Source: Zeugodacus cucurbitae
Taxonomy: Eukaryota; Arthropoda; Insecta; Diptera; Tephritidae
Assembly: GCF_028554725.1 (NCBI RefSeq)
Contig: NC_071670.1
Coordinates: forward strand, 50,953,501-51,017,500
DNA: 64,000 nt
Direction: 5' to 3'
Below, in pieces: positions 33,883 through 47,378 of the stretch (position 1 is its first letter; the number at the start of each line of letters is the position of its first letter). Position numbers and translations under genes: made by a program. The notes below the pieces were generated by a model, which saw only the letters and a program-made list of their open reading frames with translations, ran no database searches and had not been told where the DNA came from.

Positions 33883-36800
33883 AGCATAGCCAGAACTCAA
33901 ATTTATGCTCTGATTGTTTCATATTCGAAAAATTTAATATCAAAGGTATGGAAGCCGCATAACGAGACATTGTTTATCCCTCTAGTATGATAAAAATCTG
34001 ATTTCTGATCCTATAGAATTCGTATGGTTCGACAGAACAGTGCAAGTTGAACAACAAAATCGTAGAACTTGTAAAGCTGCCGAAAGGCGTAAGCAACTTC
34101 TTGATTCGAATGGAGATTATTAGATATGATATAAATACTGCCTCTACTTTGACTGCCTCTTGATCTTTTCATACGCATTCATGTATATAGGTATTACAAG
34201 GTTATCTTAGATTAGATTAAAAGGCTGAATGTTGCGGCAAGGGTCGCGAGATATCTCACTTGGGCAGTAAAAGTCACTAGTACTTTGTGATGCCACGAAC
34301 TCCTAAGTATGGATCAACCGGCTTGGCCCTGTCACAAATTTGTTGAGGAGATTAATGTATTGAACATTGGTCTGCCTAAGTTTATCCGAGATGTTTCAGC
34401 CTCAATCTATCAGAAGCTGGACAGAGAAGGTGAAAGTGTCTCGAAAGTGTCGACTTACTCTATGCAATTTCTTTCAAATATTCTTATTGGACATCGCACA
34501 GTAAAGACTAAAGTTCAATTGGCCTCCTACCATCTACACTAACGATCATATCGATACAGGAAAACATTATATTTTCCATATTCAAACCATCCCGTTAAGA
34601 AGTGTTCTAGTAAAATCTAGAAAAATATATGAAAATACCAGAAACACTAAATATATCCATATAAAGCAATAATGTGCAAGAATGATGAGGACTTTGAAAT
34701 CATAGGTGTACGACTTATCAGTGATTACATTAACCACAATACGACGCAGTTGCACTATACTTGACAAAAAACACTCAAAAAAGTCGCTACACCCCATCCA
34801 ACTATTCATCGCTTTCTCAAATACTCCGGGTTTTGCCGAAAAAGAGCAACGAAAGAAATAAGCATTGAGAACTGAGGCATTGAGAACAGCACAATATTTC
34901 ACTAACAACCCAACAAACAACCTCAACAACACTCAAACAAGTGATAAAGATAACAATAGTACGTAAAAGTGTAAGTAAATATGTATGAGGGTACAAACAC
35001 AGTAACAGACGTCTAGTGATTTCATGCCGCGCGCCACGTGTTGCCAGCATTGTATACCAGCTACCTACAATATACAGTATAGACCTATAACCATCGATAA
35101 TATAAGTGCACAAGGTGTATTTAGCGGAGTGAATTATGCCGAAGTCAGCGCGTCAGTCAGTCAGTCATTTGCGCTACACTTCGCACTCGCTTTAACGCGA
35201 CGCGCAGCATGCCAAGGCCAGTCAGCCAGTAGGCACACACACTCCCAACAATATCAAGTATCCCCAGTGACTGAGGTGCGGGTGAGACCGCCGTGGCAGC
35301 TTTGAAGTTGTGCACCCACGCCGCAGATGGCAGCAAGCAGATTTGCGCTTGTGGGCGACGCAGAAAGCCCACAATGCCACCAGACTTCGCCAGCATCAGT
35401 CAGTCAATAGAATTGGCGGCTTTCGGCTTGTAGCGGTTGCTTGGCGACTTAAATCATTACCGTTGCGCCGAGTGCCGCGCAATGAAAATGATGAAAATGA
35501 GGTTTATTGAAGCGCGTTGTTCGAAATGCAAACAAATTTAAATTTCACTTGCACTAATTTGTTTTAAGAATTCTTACAGTATTAGAAGACACAGGGTATT
35601 ATTGGTTAGTAGGCGTTGCGGTGCGGCATTTTAATAGTATTAGTGTAACGGTGGTTTGTTTCTTTCTTCTTTTATTTATTTTTTTTGTTTTGTTTTCCAT
35701 TGTTGTTTTTGTTTTGGCATTCATTTCTGTTTAATTTATTTCAGCGTGAGGTTAATTTAATGCGTCTGTTTATTTGCGTTGAAAAGTTTTTTATGTTCAA
35801 TTTTTCATTTACTTTCTTGTTGTTGTTATTTTTGTTATTTATTCTCTTTTTTATTTTTCATTTAACGATTTTTTTCTTTTGGAGAGGCGTGTGTGCAAGC
35901 GCAAAGCAAATGGAAAGTGAAAATTTTAATTGCTTAGCTTTGGGAGTTCATACTTCTTTGTTTTGTCCGTAGCATCCTAGGCTAGGCTTTTACGCCCCTA
36001 AGGGACAGCTGCGTAGATGCCATGCAATCATTCGTATTTAATGCTTATTTTTTTAGTGTTTTTTTATGGGTTGGGAGTTTCCAGTAGCTTAGATTACAAA
36101 AACACAGGGAGAAAAATTTGAACGGATATCAAGTACATAATTTGGCATAATTATCTATATGTCTATCATTTGTTTAAGCGTAATTCTATAATCAAAGCGA
36201 AATTTAATTCACCACAAGAGATAAAATGTTTGCTATTTGAAATTATTACTATTCTGAAATTAATCTGTTAAGTATACCAATAGAATATACAAAGAAGATT
36301 ACCATTGGATATATTTTGAAAATTTACAAGAAAAGCCGATAAGACAAAAAGCAATTCCGTTGTGAATACCAAAAGAAAGATGTTTATAATACCCTTGAGA
36401 AATCAAATATAATACACAAAAATAAATGCCATGTGATCTCCAGTTGGCACAAAACAATCTCATCATTCTAAAAAGATATCATACATATATATTTAAAATA
36501 TCTAAAAAAATTAATTGTGGAATATACCTAATATCTAAGCGTACGGAGCAGTGGAGCTACCGATGGTAATACATAGTATTTCTACTTTTTTTTTTTAATT
36601 TTGTACTCAAAATATACTAGCATAATTAACATGCGAAAAGATTCCTCAGAACCGCTCAGAACCAAACGAAATTTCGAACAAAGAGCAGTCCTATACCACC
36701 CGATATTGTACTTAGATAAGAAGAATAACAAATATACAATCTCACTGCTAAATTTGTAAATAATTTTGTCCATTTGTCTTTCTGTTAATTAAACTTATTT

Positions 36801-37550
36801 GTTTAGAAAAGTGAGTAGTACATGTGATACTCTGAAGAAACATAATCCGGTACGTATACCATTGTCATTAAAATTCATTCCAGATTTGTAGTTTATATGC
36901 AGAACATGCCTAGATATCAACTTCATGCTGCGGATGCCATCCCATCAACATTTCGATTTTATTCAAACGATAAAGAACGCAGACTATACTTCTAAGTTTC
37001 GTTTAGTCGTTGAGTGTTTCCCACTGTCTCTTCATCTCATAATAACAAATATCACGAAACATGCTCAAAGGATAGAGATCTTAAACTAACAGCTAATCAA
37101 TATTTTAAATAATTCAATAATCATACAAGTTAAACATTTCTAAATTATATGAACCGTTGAAGCGTACCTTTAACTGCTCTTCATCTGATATTTTTCCGAC
37201 CGAAGTTGCCAAGTAAGGAATTAAATTATTATTATATTATTAAATTCTGTAATTATTTTAAATCAAGCTATACCCTGATTATTTTGGAATAATATCAAAT
37301 CCCACGGCAGCTATAGAACTTTGAATACATTACTTTTTCACTTGGTTGGTGTTTACTAGCAAAACTTTTTGTTTAAAATTTCCTGTTTAGGGTGAGTGCC
37401 TCAGTTAGAATTATTTGCAAAATTCCATAGTAATTAGATCTCTGAGTAGTCCCCAAGGTATTTATAATGTGATTTATTTTCTCCCAAAAGGGGATGATTT
37501 TGTAAATTACTAAATTGAAGTATTTCTAGATCTTATAAAGATAGTATTAA
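33883..37550. other. unique non-coding sequence with a GC-richer block at 35020-35520
   Basis: 34309-34542 (+) encodes 77 codons of protein-like composition but no family I recognise; it may be a retroelement scrap. 35020-35520 is the least AT-rich part, with (TCAG)n at 35149-35164 and overlapping open frames on both strands (35024-35305 +, 35157-35396 -, 35310-35510 +). 35640-35890 is T-rich. The rest is AT-rich and empty. Confidence 0.4.
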
Positions 37551-37899
37551 CAAGTAAGGAAGGGCTAAGTTCGGGTGTAACCGAACATTTTATACTCTCG
37601 CAATTTCTTTATTTAATTTTATTAATTCAACACACAATTTGACCCACGCATTCGTCGTATATATGCTACAAAGTCCATTGAAAATTGGAAAGCCTAATAT
37701 TAGTTATATTGGAGCTCTTATAGATAAAGTTATGACCCGATTTCACTCATTTTTGGCACGGAGTCATATTATTAGAAGAAAAATATTCCCTCTGAATTTC
37801 TTCAAAATATATGAAAGACTTACCGATATTTTCGTTAAAAAATGTATTAGAAGCACTGAGATCCTTTGTTGCTAGCAACTTTGTTGCGAGAATATAAAA
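37551..37899 (+). mobile_element. TATACTCTCGCAA-family repeat, internally deleted
   Basis: Starts AACAAGTAAGGAAGGGCTAA, followed by the hairpin TTCGGGTGTAACCGAA and TATACTCTCGCAA. Ends with CAACTTTGTTGCGAGAATATA, the inverse of the outer end of the copy at 56312. Internal words shared with 61076-61950 include ACACACAATTTGACCCA and CCCGATTTCACTCATTTTT. About 850 bp of the middle is missing. No ORF of its own: a non-autonomous element of unknown class. Confidence 0.7.
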
Positions 37900-40064
37900 A
37901 TTTACTTTAGTCGGTTAGAACAACTATCGTGTTCTATAGATGATATTTTAGTCTCTCATGTTAAATATGTTTTTTTTTTAATATATAGAATTGAATCATC
38001 AAGCTTTTAGCTTACTATCATCTTTCTGATTAAGACTTCCAATTTTACAACATATTATTGAAAAATTATAATATCGTATATTTGTTAATGATGTTATTTT
38101 TCTTCTTCCTTTCCCTAAATGTGGATTTATTATTTTTTTAAAAGGTTTTATTATATTTTTGAAACCAAAAAATCCCTTATTATTATACAAAACAATTAAT
38201 TTCTGATATTGATTGCCAGCAAATGAAATTTAAACGAATTAATATGTTACAAGTAAAACAAAAAACTCACCTTAAATATCGTTTTTGTGCAAGAGCGCGC
38301 TCATCAGCTCCTTTTCCACCCACACACACAGCTTATGCGAAAGTTTATTGAATTTAACACGATTTTTGTTGCGCTAGCACTTAGTCATTATTATTTTTGA
38401 TGAGTACTTTATTTTATGCAATTTATTTTTGTGTCAGTTCAGCGTGTGCTCACTGCTATTGTAATGGCATGCAGTTCAACACTAACAACAACAATTTGCG
38501 CTACTGCAACAACACTTATATAATATGCGCTATTTTTGTTATTTTTATTTTGTTTTTTGTTGTTTTTTGCTGAACTTTCTATGGAAACACATTTGGTTTA
38601 TTTCATTTGTAATCCTTCACCAGCACTTCACTTCAATTTCACTGCTTCAAATTCGCTTGCTGAACTTGCGCAAAGTTCAAAGTACATTTTTATTTTTCAC
38701 CGTTCTTTTTTTCCGCGCATGCCAAACAATAGAATAACAACATTTTCATTTTTATCTAGCATTCAAGAATTAAACAAACAAATTCATATAGCTGCGCTGC
38801 GTTCACGCTGCGCTTGTTGCTTTAGATAATTGTTCGGTATGTTTTGGGTTGATGAAATATTTGTTGAAATTCTTAAAATACGCTCTATGCTTGGTTTTAC
38901 AGTTATTTTGTGTATCTGCCGTATTTTTCATATTTTCTATATTTTCCTTACAATATTTGTTGTAAGCTTACAACTTTTTGGCTTTGTATTTGCACAACAC
39001 AATATGTGTGTGTTGAGAGAATTTTTGGTTAAAAGCGCTACAAATATTTTTCACTCGAGTGTATATGTAAGTATATATGTTTGAACAATGTCACTATGCC
39101 AAAAACGCTGCGAAATTTGTCTGTTATAAAATTGCCTCACTATTTACTCACGCTCTCTTAGCTGGCGTACACCACTGCGTATGAGTTACCACTGTTAGTA
39201 GTATAGAGTGCAGTATATAAAATATCTGCCGCTATTGGTTAGCACAAATTTCAATTTTGTTATTTTACTACTAGTATTTTTGGAAATTCTTTGTTGTTGT
39301 TGTTAACATAGCCTTCTTTCATAGTATATATGTTAGTATAGTATATATATTTATTTTTTGTTCAATTTTCTATTTTTTTCTGATTTAAATTTTTTCCGTA
39401 TTCGCTTTCGCTTTTAACGTTTCAATATTTTACTTTCATTTCGCATCCATAAAACCGTAAACACGTCGAAGCAAATTCAATTACATCGCATTCACTCACG
39501 CACTCTTCGAACGATATTTTCTTTTTGGTTTTGTTATTGTTTTTGCTTTTCACTATGCCATATGCGCGAATTTCCTGCTCGAGTACAATTTTGGTTTGGA
39601 GTTTTTGTTGTTTCTGTTTTGTTTTGTTTTTGCTGTTCAACTTTCACTGCAGCATATTTGGTAGTTCCAATCAGCCAGCAGGAATGAAATCTGAAAGTAT
39701 AGAAAAGTATGTGATTTGTTAGTTTTCTTGTTGGATTGGTTTGTGGGTATGCTGTTTTCGACCCATCTTGCTCAGCAGTCGCACATAGTTATGGTTTGGG
39801 ATATATGTAAATATCATCAACAATTAATTCGAATTTATTTACTACAATATTAGTTTCAATATTTTCTATATTAATTTATTTAATTTTTTTTTTAATTTAT
39901 TACTTTATTTTTTGAATTTTAACCCTTAGTTCTTCGCCAAAAAGGGTAATTTTGACCACTATTAGAAATATTTGAAAAAAAAAAAAAATTATGTCGTGGC
40001 TTAAAATAACTTTAAAATCCATTCTTAGACAAAATTCCATGGAAATGTATTTTGTCAGGCAAAA
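37900..40064. other. unique non-coding sequence, T-rich
   Basis: 38280-39200 is moderately AT-rich, with several open + frames (38525-38829, 38830-39084) rich in F and L codons from T tracts. (TTG)n lies near 39291-39302. Nothing resembles a known protein. Confidence 0.4.
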
Positions 40065-40066
40065 TA

Positions 40067-41281
40067 TTAGGATGGCAATCCGCCTTGTTGTCTTTTGAAT
40101 TTCGCGTCTATGTATAAAGTGCTACAGTAAAGTATCTGGTAATACTATACATCTTTGAAAGGTCTTGACATAACCTACAAAACGACGCTATGCTTGATTA
40201 ATTTGGATATTGCGTTCAACAGTTATAGACGTGTAAAAATGGAGTTCACTAACGCGGAAATTCGCGCTATTTTAAAGTTTTGCTTCATTAAAGGCAAAAC
40301 CGCTAGAGAAACGTTCCATGAGATTAATGGTGTTTTGGAGGTGGTACTCTATAACTTCGAACTGCGGAGGAATGGTTTCGACGATTCAGAGCGGATGAAA
40401 ACGACACCATGGATAAGGCAGCCGGCGAAAGAACTGTGACATCGAATACCAATCAAATCATGGAAAACATCGAGTTTGACCGTCATGTGGCATCTCGTGA
40501 TATCGCCCAGGAGATGCGAGTTAGTCACCCAACCATTTTAAATCACCTACGCAAGGCTAGATACACAAAAAAGCTTGGTGTTTGGGTGCCGCATGATTTT
40601 ATGCTAAAAACCTTCTGGTCCAAATCAACGTCTCCGATATGCTGTTGAAACAGAACGAACTCGACTCATTTTTGAAGCGGATGGTGACTAGTGACGAAAT
40701 ATGGATCACATACAACAATATGAAGCGAAACTGGTCGTGGTCGATGGCCGGTGAATAGTCCCAAACAGTGGCCAAGTCGGGATTGACCTTCAGGAAGGGA
40801 ATCATCCACTATGAGGTGTTCCCATATGGCCAGACGCTTAATTCTACTATCTACTGCGAACAACTGGACCGCTTCAGGCAGGCGATCGACTAGAAACGTC
40901 GGCCAACAGGAAAGGTGTAGTGTTCCACCAGGACAACCCCAGACCACACACTTCGTTGATGACTCGTCAGAAGCTACAGGAGCTCGGATGGGAGGTTTTA
41001 TCGCATCCACCATATAGCCCGAACATAATGCCAAGTGATTACCACTTGTTGCTGTCCATGGCGAACGCCCTTGTTGGTGTAAAGTTGAACTCAAAAAAGT
41101 CTTGTGAAAAGTACCTGTCCGAGTTCTTCAGAAATAAGGATGGGGGCTTCTACGAAGGGGTTATTATGAAAAAATAAACAGATAATCAAACGAAACGGCG
41201 CATATCCGATCACTGTAACACTTTTTATAAAGCATTGAATAAAGAACAAAAAAGCAAAAAAGGGATATATTGCCAACCTAA
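40067..41281 (+). mobile_element. mariner element, nearly full length, dead
   Basis: The left end TTAGGATGGCAAT (40067) is inverted as ATTGCCAACCTAA at 41281, with TA at 40065-40066 and again at 41282-41283: the mariner target duplication. At 1215 bp it is close to the ~1.3 kb family length. The TTAGGTTGGC terminus is like that of cecropia-type mariners, a tentative subfamily. The transposase inside is disrupted by frame changes, stops and a deletion. Confidence 0.9.
40239..41177 (+). pseudogene. mariner transposase pseudogene
   Basis: The ATG at 40239 begins an HTH N-terminus (NAEIRAILKFCFIKGKTARE). After a frameshift near 40440 the second HTH (SRDIAQEMRVSHPTILNHL) and WVPHDF follow. A third frame from 40642 gives FLKRMVTSDEIWITY (first catalytic D), a stop at 40756-40758, then IIHYEVFPYGQTLNS and a second stop after FRQAID. 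A final shift gives HQDNPRPHTS (second D) and YSPNIMPSDYHLL (third D), 34 residues apart as in D,D34D mariners. About nine residues of the VWWD region before IIHYE are deleted, and YSPDLAP is changed to YSPNIMP. Confidence 0.9.
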
Positions 41282-41283
41282 TA

Positions 41284-42982
41284 TTACAAACAAAATACTT
41301 AAAACATATCCTATGTTCTCAATAATCTTTTATTATTAAAACGATGCTGGACCCCTTTAAATAAGGTTCTTCATCCGAAAATAAAATTGTTTCAAAAATT
41401 AATATTTTCTTATAAGAAATCTTACTGTTTAAGTCTTATACCGACTGTGAATAAGCAGCAACCTAATTGTACTGGATATTCAAAATACCATCTAACCTAT
41501 ATACCTACTGGGGTTTTGAGAAGTATTTGTGTAAGATATCTTTATATAATATAAATAAGATTAATTATAACTATTTTATATGCAAAAAATTATAAATATA
41601 TAAGTATATGTATATATAAAGTGAATAGTAAATTCATATATAACATCTAGAACACCTAACCTTGGAGAAAAAAATAATAACAATGTTCCTCATACATATA
41701 AAAAAGATCCCATCACGTCATATTTATTTTCACATTTATTTGCGCCCTAAGATCTTAAAATGTCACGTCGAATAAAAATACTTTTAATTTTCTCCAGAGG
41801 CTAAGCATACCACGTTTTAGACAACCGAAACAATAAGCGACAATAAGAAGGAAGCAAAACGGAAATGTCAAAACAATGAGCCCCATTAGACGGGAGCTAT
41901 ATATGAGCATATGTATTATATATATATACATATGCAATTGCAAAGGCGAAAGTGCCAGCAGTCATTATGCCACTTCAGCACAACCAGGCAACCGCCAAAC
42001 CACAAAAACAACAACACGCTGAAGAAAACAAAAACAAAACGTGACAGGCACGCGTCTCACACCTCGCACGCACGCTGCCGGAAAGCCCGAAGAGGGAAGC
42101 GCGCAAATGTTTGATTGATAAAGCGCTGACGAGCAATCTGGATTGTGGAGTGGGTGAGTATGTGTTTTCAATGATATATTTGTACAGTTATATATATTTA
42201 GATATATTATATACCAACGCATGTGTCTTGCTATTGCTGTAATGTTGGTTGTTATTGTTGTTGTTGAAAAAAAACGTGTTGTTGTCCCGTTGACATGCTG
42301 CATGTCAGAAATGCTATAAATTTTTACTTTGTTAAGGCGTAAATGGCAAACCATTAGATACTGGCGCAAAAAAATGGCAGATAAATTGCGGCACAACAAT
42401 CACACACACAGCCACAAAGGCTCGCGCATTCATCGCATTGAAGTGAAAATGTTGTTGTAGCGAGAAAAAGAAGCGAAAAAATATAATAATGCTCGCATGG
42501 CACAATAATGATGTTAAGAAAATGTTTTTATATATACTAACTCATAGCAAATGGTATAGCACATCAATAGACAACGTGTGCGGTTTTCATTCGAGATATT
42601 TTTACTTTTTTCATTAATAAAGTTTAATATATTTAATGTGGAAAGAAATTTATTTTGGTATAATTCTAGTGAACTTAAAAATATTCGACTGAGAATTAAA
42701 AAAAATTTAGAAGATTGTTATACTGAGAACACCTATATCTGTATATATAAACGTTTAACCCGGAAGCCCATGTAAATAGACAACTTGATTAAGGCGGATG
42801 ATTTTTAAATCAGATTTAATTATAAATAGTAAAGCTGCACTGAATTGAAAATAAAACCTAGCATTGAAAATACATAGATCTATACCATCTAGTTTTAAAT
42901 ACAGCCCTAAACCTTTATATAATATAGAAAGCAGACTTCGTCGAATAATTTCCAAAATTTTAATTTTTTATAAGGTAATTAG
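41284..42982. other. unique non-coding sequence
   Basis: AT-rich to about 41900, then a less AT-rich part at 41940-42480 with CAAAAACAACAACAC tracts. The minus-strand 144-codon open frame (41965-42399) and its + shadow (41911-42114) show no domain. Confidence 0.4.
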
Positions 42983-44074
42983 AAACAAGAAAGGAAAGAC
43001 TAAGCAATTTATTGATCTATTTTTATTAAGATAACACACAATTTGACCCATATATTCGACATAAAGACCAATAGAATAACGAAATTCATCATATATAGTA
43101 TATGAGGGCTGAGGTAATTTCTGAACCCATTTCACTCATTTTCACCACCAAGGTACGCTATATCCAAAACTAGATGCGCGCTTAATCTTGCTAAGGTGTC
43201 TCACATATTAACCGATATATGCGGAATAAAGCCCATCGTATTTAAAAAAAACTTATAATTATGTATATGGGAGCTAGGGGAAGCTATGACTCGCTTCTAA
43301 TAATTTTTGGTACAGAGACACACTATTAGAAGAATAAGATTCCCTCTGAATTAAATTAAGATATCCGAGAGATTTACAAATATTTTCGGTAAAAAATTAC
43401 CCTAAGGTACTGAGTTCTTCATATGCGATATCAGGGACCTTGATAAGTTAGTACAAAAAGCGAGACTACAAAAAAATAGATAAATACAAAGCACTAGAGA
43501 ATATTCGTGAGTTCAGCCAAAAAATGAAATAATCAGAGCTCAAAATACTCGTTCTGTTAAAAATCTGATATAAATGTCGGAACTGCCGATATCCGTTCAC
43601 TCTAGCATATAGTTGTCATACAAACTGAACGATCGGAATCAATGGCTTCTATGAAAAACTTCCGAATTTTACTACATATCTTCACAAATTTGGTGTGAGT
43701 TATTGTTCATAGAAATAATTTAATCTACGAAAAAATTGTTCAGATCGGTTCACTATATCATATAGCTGCCATACAAACTGAACGATCGGAATCAAAGGCT
43801 TGTATGGAAAACTTCCTCATTTTACTACATATCTTCACGAAATTAATAATAATATAATCTCCGAAAAAATTGTTCAGATCGGTTAACTATATAACCTTAA
43901 TGTTTCTAGCAAACAACCCGGCTAAAAAGAATTAGTAAAATGTTTTCTTTTTTTTTTACTTACTTTTTCTTACGTCTTTAGATTTGCTTAAACACATAGT
44001 TACTAAAAGAAATGCACCTGTGAAGGGTATATTAGCTTCGGTACAGCCGAAATTAACTTTTTTTCTTGTTTAAT
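42983..44074 (+). mobile_element. TTCGG-hairpin repeat, old copy with inverted ends and internal duplications
   Basis: The left end GAAACAAGAAAGGAAAGACTAA is inverted at the right end, where CTTCGGTACAGCCGAAATTAA runs into TTTTTTTCTTGTTT. ACACACAATTTGACCCAT near 43035 matches the family at 37551 and 61076. Internally a ~150-bp unit with CATACAAACTGAACGATCGG occurs at about 43590 and 43745, and begins again near 43870. It is strongly eroded, and no ORF survives. Confidence 0.6.
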
Positions 44075-45825
44075 TTTCAAATATCACAAAAGTAACATTT
44101 TCAATAGCTAGACGGTGATTTTTCAGTAATTAAAGGAGCTTGTTAGCTCATAAATGCAGAAGATTTTATAAAACGCATTTAGGATCTCATCAAAACATGT
44201 TTGCATCTCAAATAAATCAACGATCAAATTTCGAAAACGAAATTTTCAAAAATTATACATGAACCTTTTTTCTTTCATAACAAATATTTTTTAATATATT
44301 TTATGATTAATATAACTCTTAACCAACTTATTTTGAATAAACATCTTAAATCAAAACGAATAATACTTATTAATAAATTACGAAAATGAATCAATTAAAA
44401 AAAAATGTATAACCTAAACCCTTGTGATCAATCATTTGTCGTACTGTGCCTACAACTCAACATATCTACATCGACTAATAGGCACACAGTTCTCAGATGA
44501 AAGTTGTCAACAAACACGTACAACCGCAGCGAGCACGTTTCGGTTTCTCCATTGCAAAGCTTTTAACAATACTTGGCTTTCATTTATTCCAATACATTTC
44601 CACAGACACTTTTGTTTACAACCGTATTCTTTTATGCGCGTGGAATATAGAAGTAACGCATTATTCACTTAACTCTTCACGCCAAGCAAGGCGCATTCTG
44701 AAACAACAGTGCAAAAAGATGCCCATGCACACCACACATTTCATTGCTGGTATTGTATATAATAGCCACCAAGTGCCATCAAACTCTGATTTTATTTTTT
44801 TGTTGTTCTTATGAAGTGCTACACTCTTTCAGCAATCTGCTTTGTGAGCATTAAAGCTTTAATTCTGCCGCCATTAGTGGTAAGTCAACGACTATTCGCG
44901 GGTATTTTTATATGAATATGTGATTATATATGTATATGCATAACTGTATATATATTTATAAATATTTGTCTGTATATATATATAAATATAAATCGGTTTC
45001 CAGCACGTGCATGTTTATATTTGTATGATTTCGCCGAACTTGAGTGCCTTTTGAGATTGTCTGTGTCTCGGTAATTTAAATATCTTGTTTTGCTGCACGC
45101 TTACAAGCGCAAAAACAACAAAAAATATATATATTACAACAATAATAACAACAGCATAGCTATGTGCTCATAATCTCTGTGAACCAGGTATTTATTTAGA
45201 GGCCTCTCAGGCATATAAATAACTTTGTCTAAGTATATGTGTGTATGATATGTGTGGTTCTGTATGAACACAGATTTATATCTTAATTATTTCGCTTTTA
45301 CTTTTTCCAGTTGTAAATGCATGTAATTGTCTGCTTTCATTTCTTTTGGATTATAATGATTTCTTGTTATTGTTGTTGTAGGACTCATATGTTGTAATAT
45401 ATGGAACTTTTGTAATTTTGCGCTTAGGAATTGCGTTCTATGAATACGTGTTTAATATTCTAGAGAGTAAAAGTGTTTTTTTGTCTATAAATTATGCGCA
45501 TTTAGATATAAGTATTTGCTTAACCCTTAGGGTGGCAGGATGGATATTTCTTTGCAGGTGAGTTTGGTATTAAAATTGGTAGATATGAGTAGATATATGT
45601 AAGTAAGATTTAAAATACTCAAACAGAATTTTGATGCAGAATTCTTTAAATTTTGTTGAAATTGAAGACTTGAAGACACTGGAGGGTTCATTTTGAACTT
45701 GTAACTTGGAAAAAAAGACTTTACTGATTCTTCTTTGCGGAAGCAATGTTTCCTACGAATTGAAAATGAAAATAAAAATTGGGTGAACATAAAACTAAAG
45801 TTGGTGAAGATGTTACCAAAACAAG
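44075..45825. other. unique non-coding sequence with TA microsatellites
   Basis: TA-rich runs lie at about 44930-44995. The open frames 44424-44672 and 44497-44814 (+) overlap in two frames without a domain. The 45527-45937 minus frame spans into the tandem repeat and is compositional. Confidence 0.4.
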
Positions 45826-46170
45826 TTAAAATAAAATACCAGGGTTGCCACTTTATAAAAAATATATACAAATTTTTGGCCAAAAATAAAATACAAACAA
45901 AAATAATGTTTACATAAAATAAGGTTATAAAAGACATTTTAACAGAAAAAGTGACAGGGTTGCCACTTTGTCAAAAATATAAAATATTATTCTAAAATAA
46001 ACTAATAACTAATATAATTTCGACGTATGATTGATATTACTGAAGAAATTTTAACAAAAAAAAATCACAGGGTTGCCACATTTTGCAAAATATTGTAAAA
46101 AATAATAAATTAAATTAATGTGCGCATAATCGAGAAAAAAATTACGGTGTCGCCACTAAAAAAAAAATAT
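45826..46170 (+). repeat. tandem repeat around CAGGGTTGCCAC, ~114-bp period
   Basis: AGGGTTGCCAC occurs at 45841, 45956 and 46069, and a decayed GGTGTCGCCAC at 46145 (spacings 115, 113 and 76). Between them, ATTTTAACA plus an A run and AAAATATAAA-like stretches also repeat. No coding content. Confidence 0.75.
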
Positions 46171-46812
46171 TTTAAATATTTTTGAAAAAAATTAGCCTAT
46201 TTAGCGTTAAGAATTATGTTGAGTTCTTGCCATTAGATATTTTTTTAATAAAAAGCGTTTAAATGTCAAGGACAAAAACTTTATTTCAAAAACTGAAGAT
46301 GTTTTCAGCTTTTAATACTCAATTTTTCTTAGAAAAAAGCATAGAATTTTTTGATCCATACAGAAAAGTTAACATATATGAGAGTTAACACATCGTTCTT
46401 AAGTAACATCGTTCATAGTACAGACAGTTCTTTTATAATACACCTTCGATTTTCACTGTTTATTCGACAGTAGAAATGAACACGGATAATTTTGATCATT
46501 GGAGAAAACTTATAGATTACTTCAACTGATCATTTAAAATTTAAAAACTTAAGTGAATATTTCAATTTTGTCTGTAGAGTATCATAGTAATTTTGACCTA
46601 TTACAATGAGATTTTAATATCTTTATTCTACTTTCATAACCTAAAAACTATGATTTTTTAATTCGACTAATGGACTTGACGAAAATGTGCAAATGACAGC
46701 AAAAGTTTTAAGAAATTGTGAAAATCTTCAAATTCCCTATCATAAAAACTTAAAAATATTATATTAAAAGCAATGTCTTTATTTAACTTATATATTATAC
46801 CAATTGAATATA
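46171..46812. other. unique AT-rich sequence
   Basis: Nothing recognised. Confidence 0.4.
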
Positions 46813-47378
46813 GAGTGGAACTTCCATAACTCGAACTTCTAACTCGAAGATCCCCATAACTCGAACACTTGAATTGGCAATAGCGTTAATAGATATCAAA
46901 TTTCGTACAAATTTCCTTCCATAACTCAAACTTCCTTAACTCGAAATTCTTCATAAGTCGAACTTTTGAATGGGCAATAGAAAGCAACTTTCATACAAAT
47001 TGTCTTCTATTAATCGAACTTTTCGATCATGGCATAATACAAAATTTAAAATTTTACTATCAAGGAACAATTTTAAAGGAGTCCCTATATTCGTATGGAG
47101 GCGAACAAAAAATATAATATTACACTTATATATTTCATAAATGCATGAGATACAGACGTCAAGGGTCAAACAATGGCAAAGTGCAACAATCAAAATTACA
47201 GAACACATGTTTTAATGTATTTAAATAATACTTTTTGCGAAATAAATAAATAAAACTGTGTATAAATCTATATTTTAAAGCTTTTTTGAAATTTTTTTGC
47301 TTTAATGATAATTCTATAACTCGAAGTCTCTCAACTTTTTTGTGGATTATGGTGATTCGAGTTAGAAAAGTTCCACAG
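46813..47378 (+). mobile_element. pogo-like TIR element, non-autonomous
   Basis: The left end GAGTGGAACTTCCATAACTC (after TA at 46811-46812) is inverted at the right end as GAGTTAGAAAAGTTCCACAG, followed by TA at 47379-47380. The word ATAACTCGAA recurs several times near the left end and once inside the right. A TA target and a CAGTGGAAC terminus are features of the pogo/Tigger group. At 566 bp with no transposase it is an internally deleted or MITE-like copy. It is collinear with the minus-strand copy at 22507-23365. Confidence 0.8.

Noticed and set aside
34309..34542. Small gene encoding 77 residues
   Set aside because: Protein-like composition only; no domain, no transcription signal, and it sits among repeat debris.
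41965..42399. 144-codon minus open frame
   Set aside because: Made largely of GTT/AAC tracts, no domain, no conserved word.
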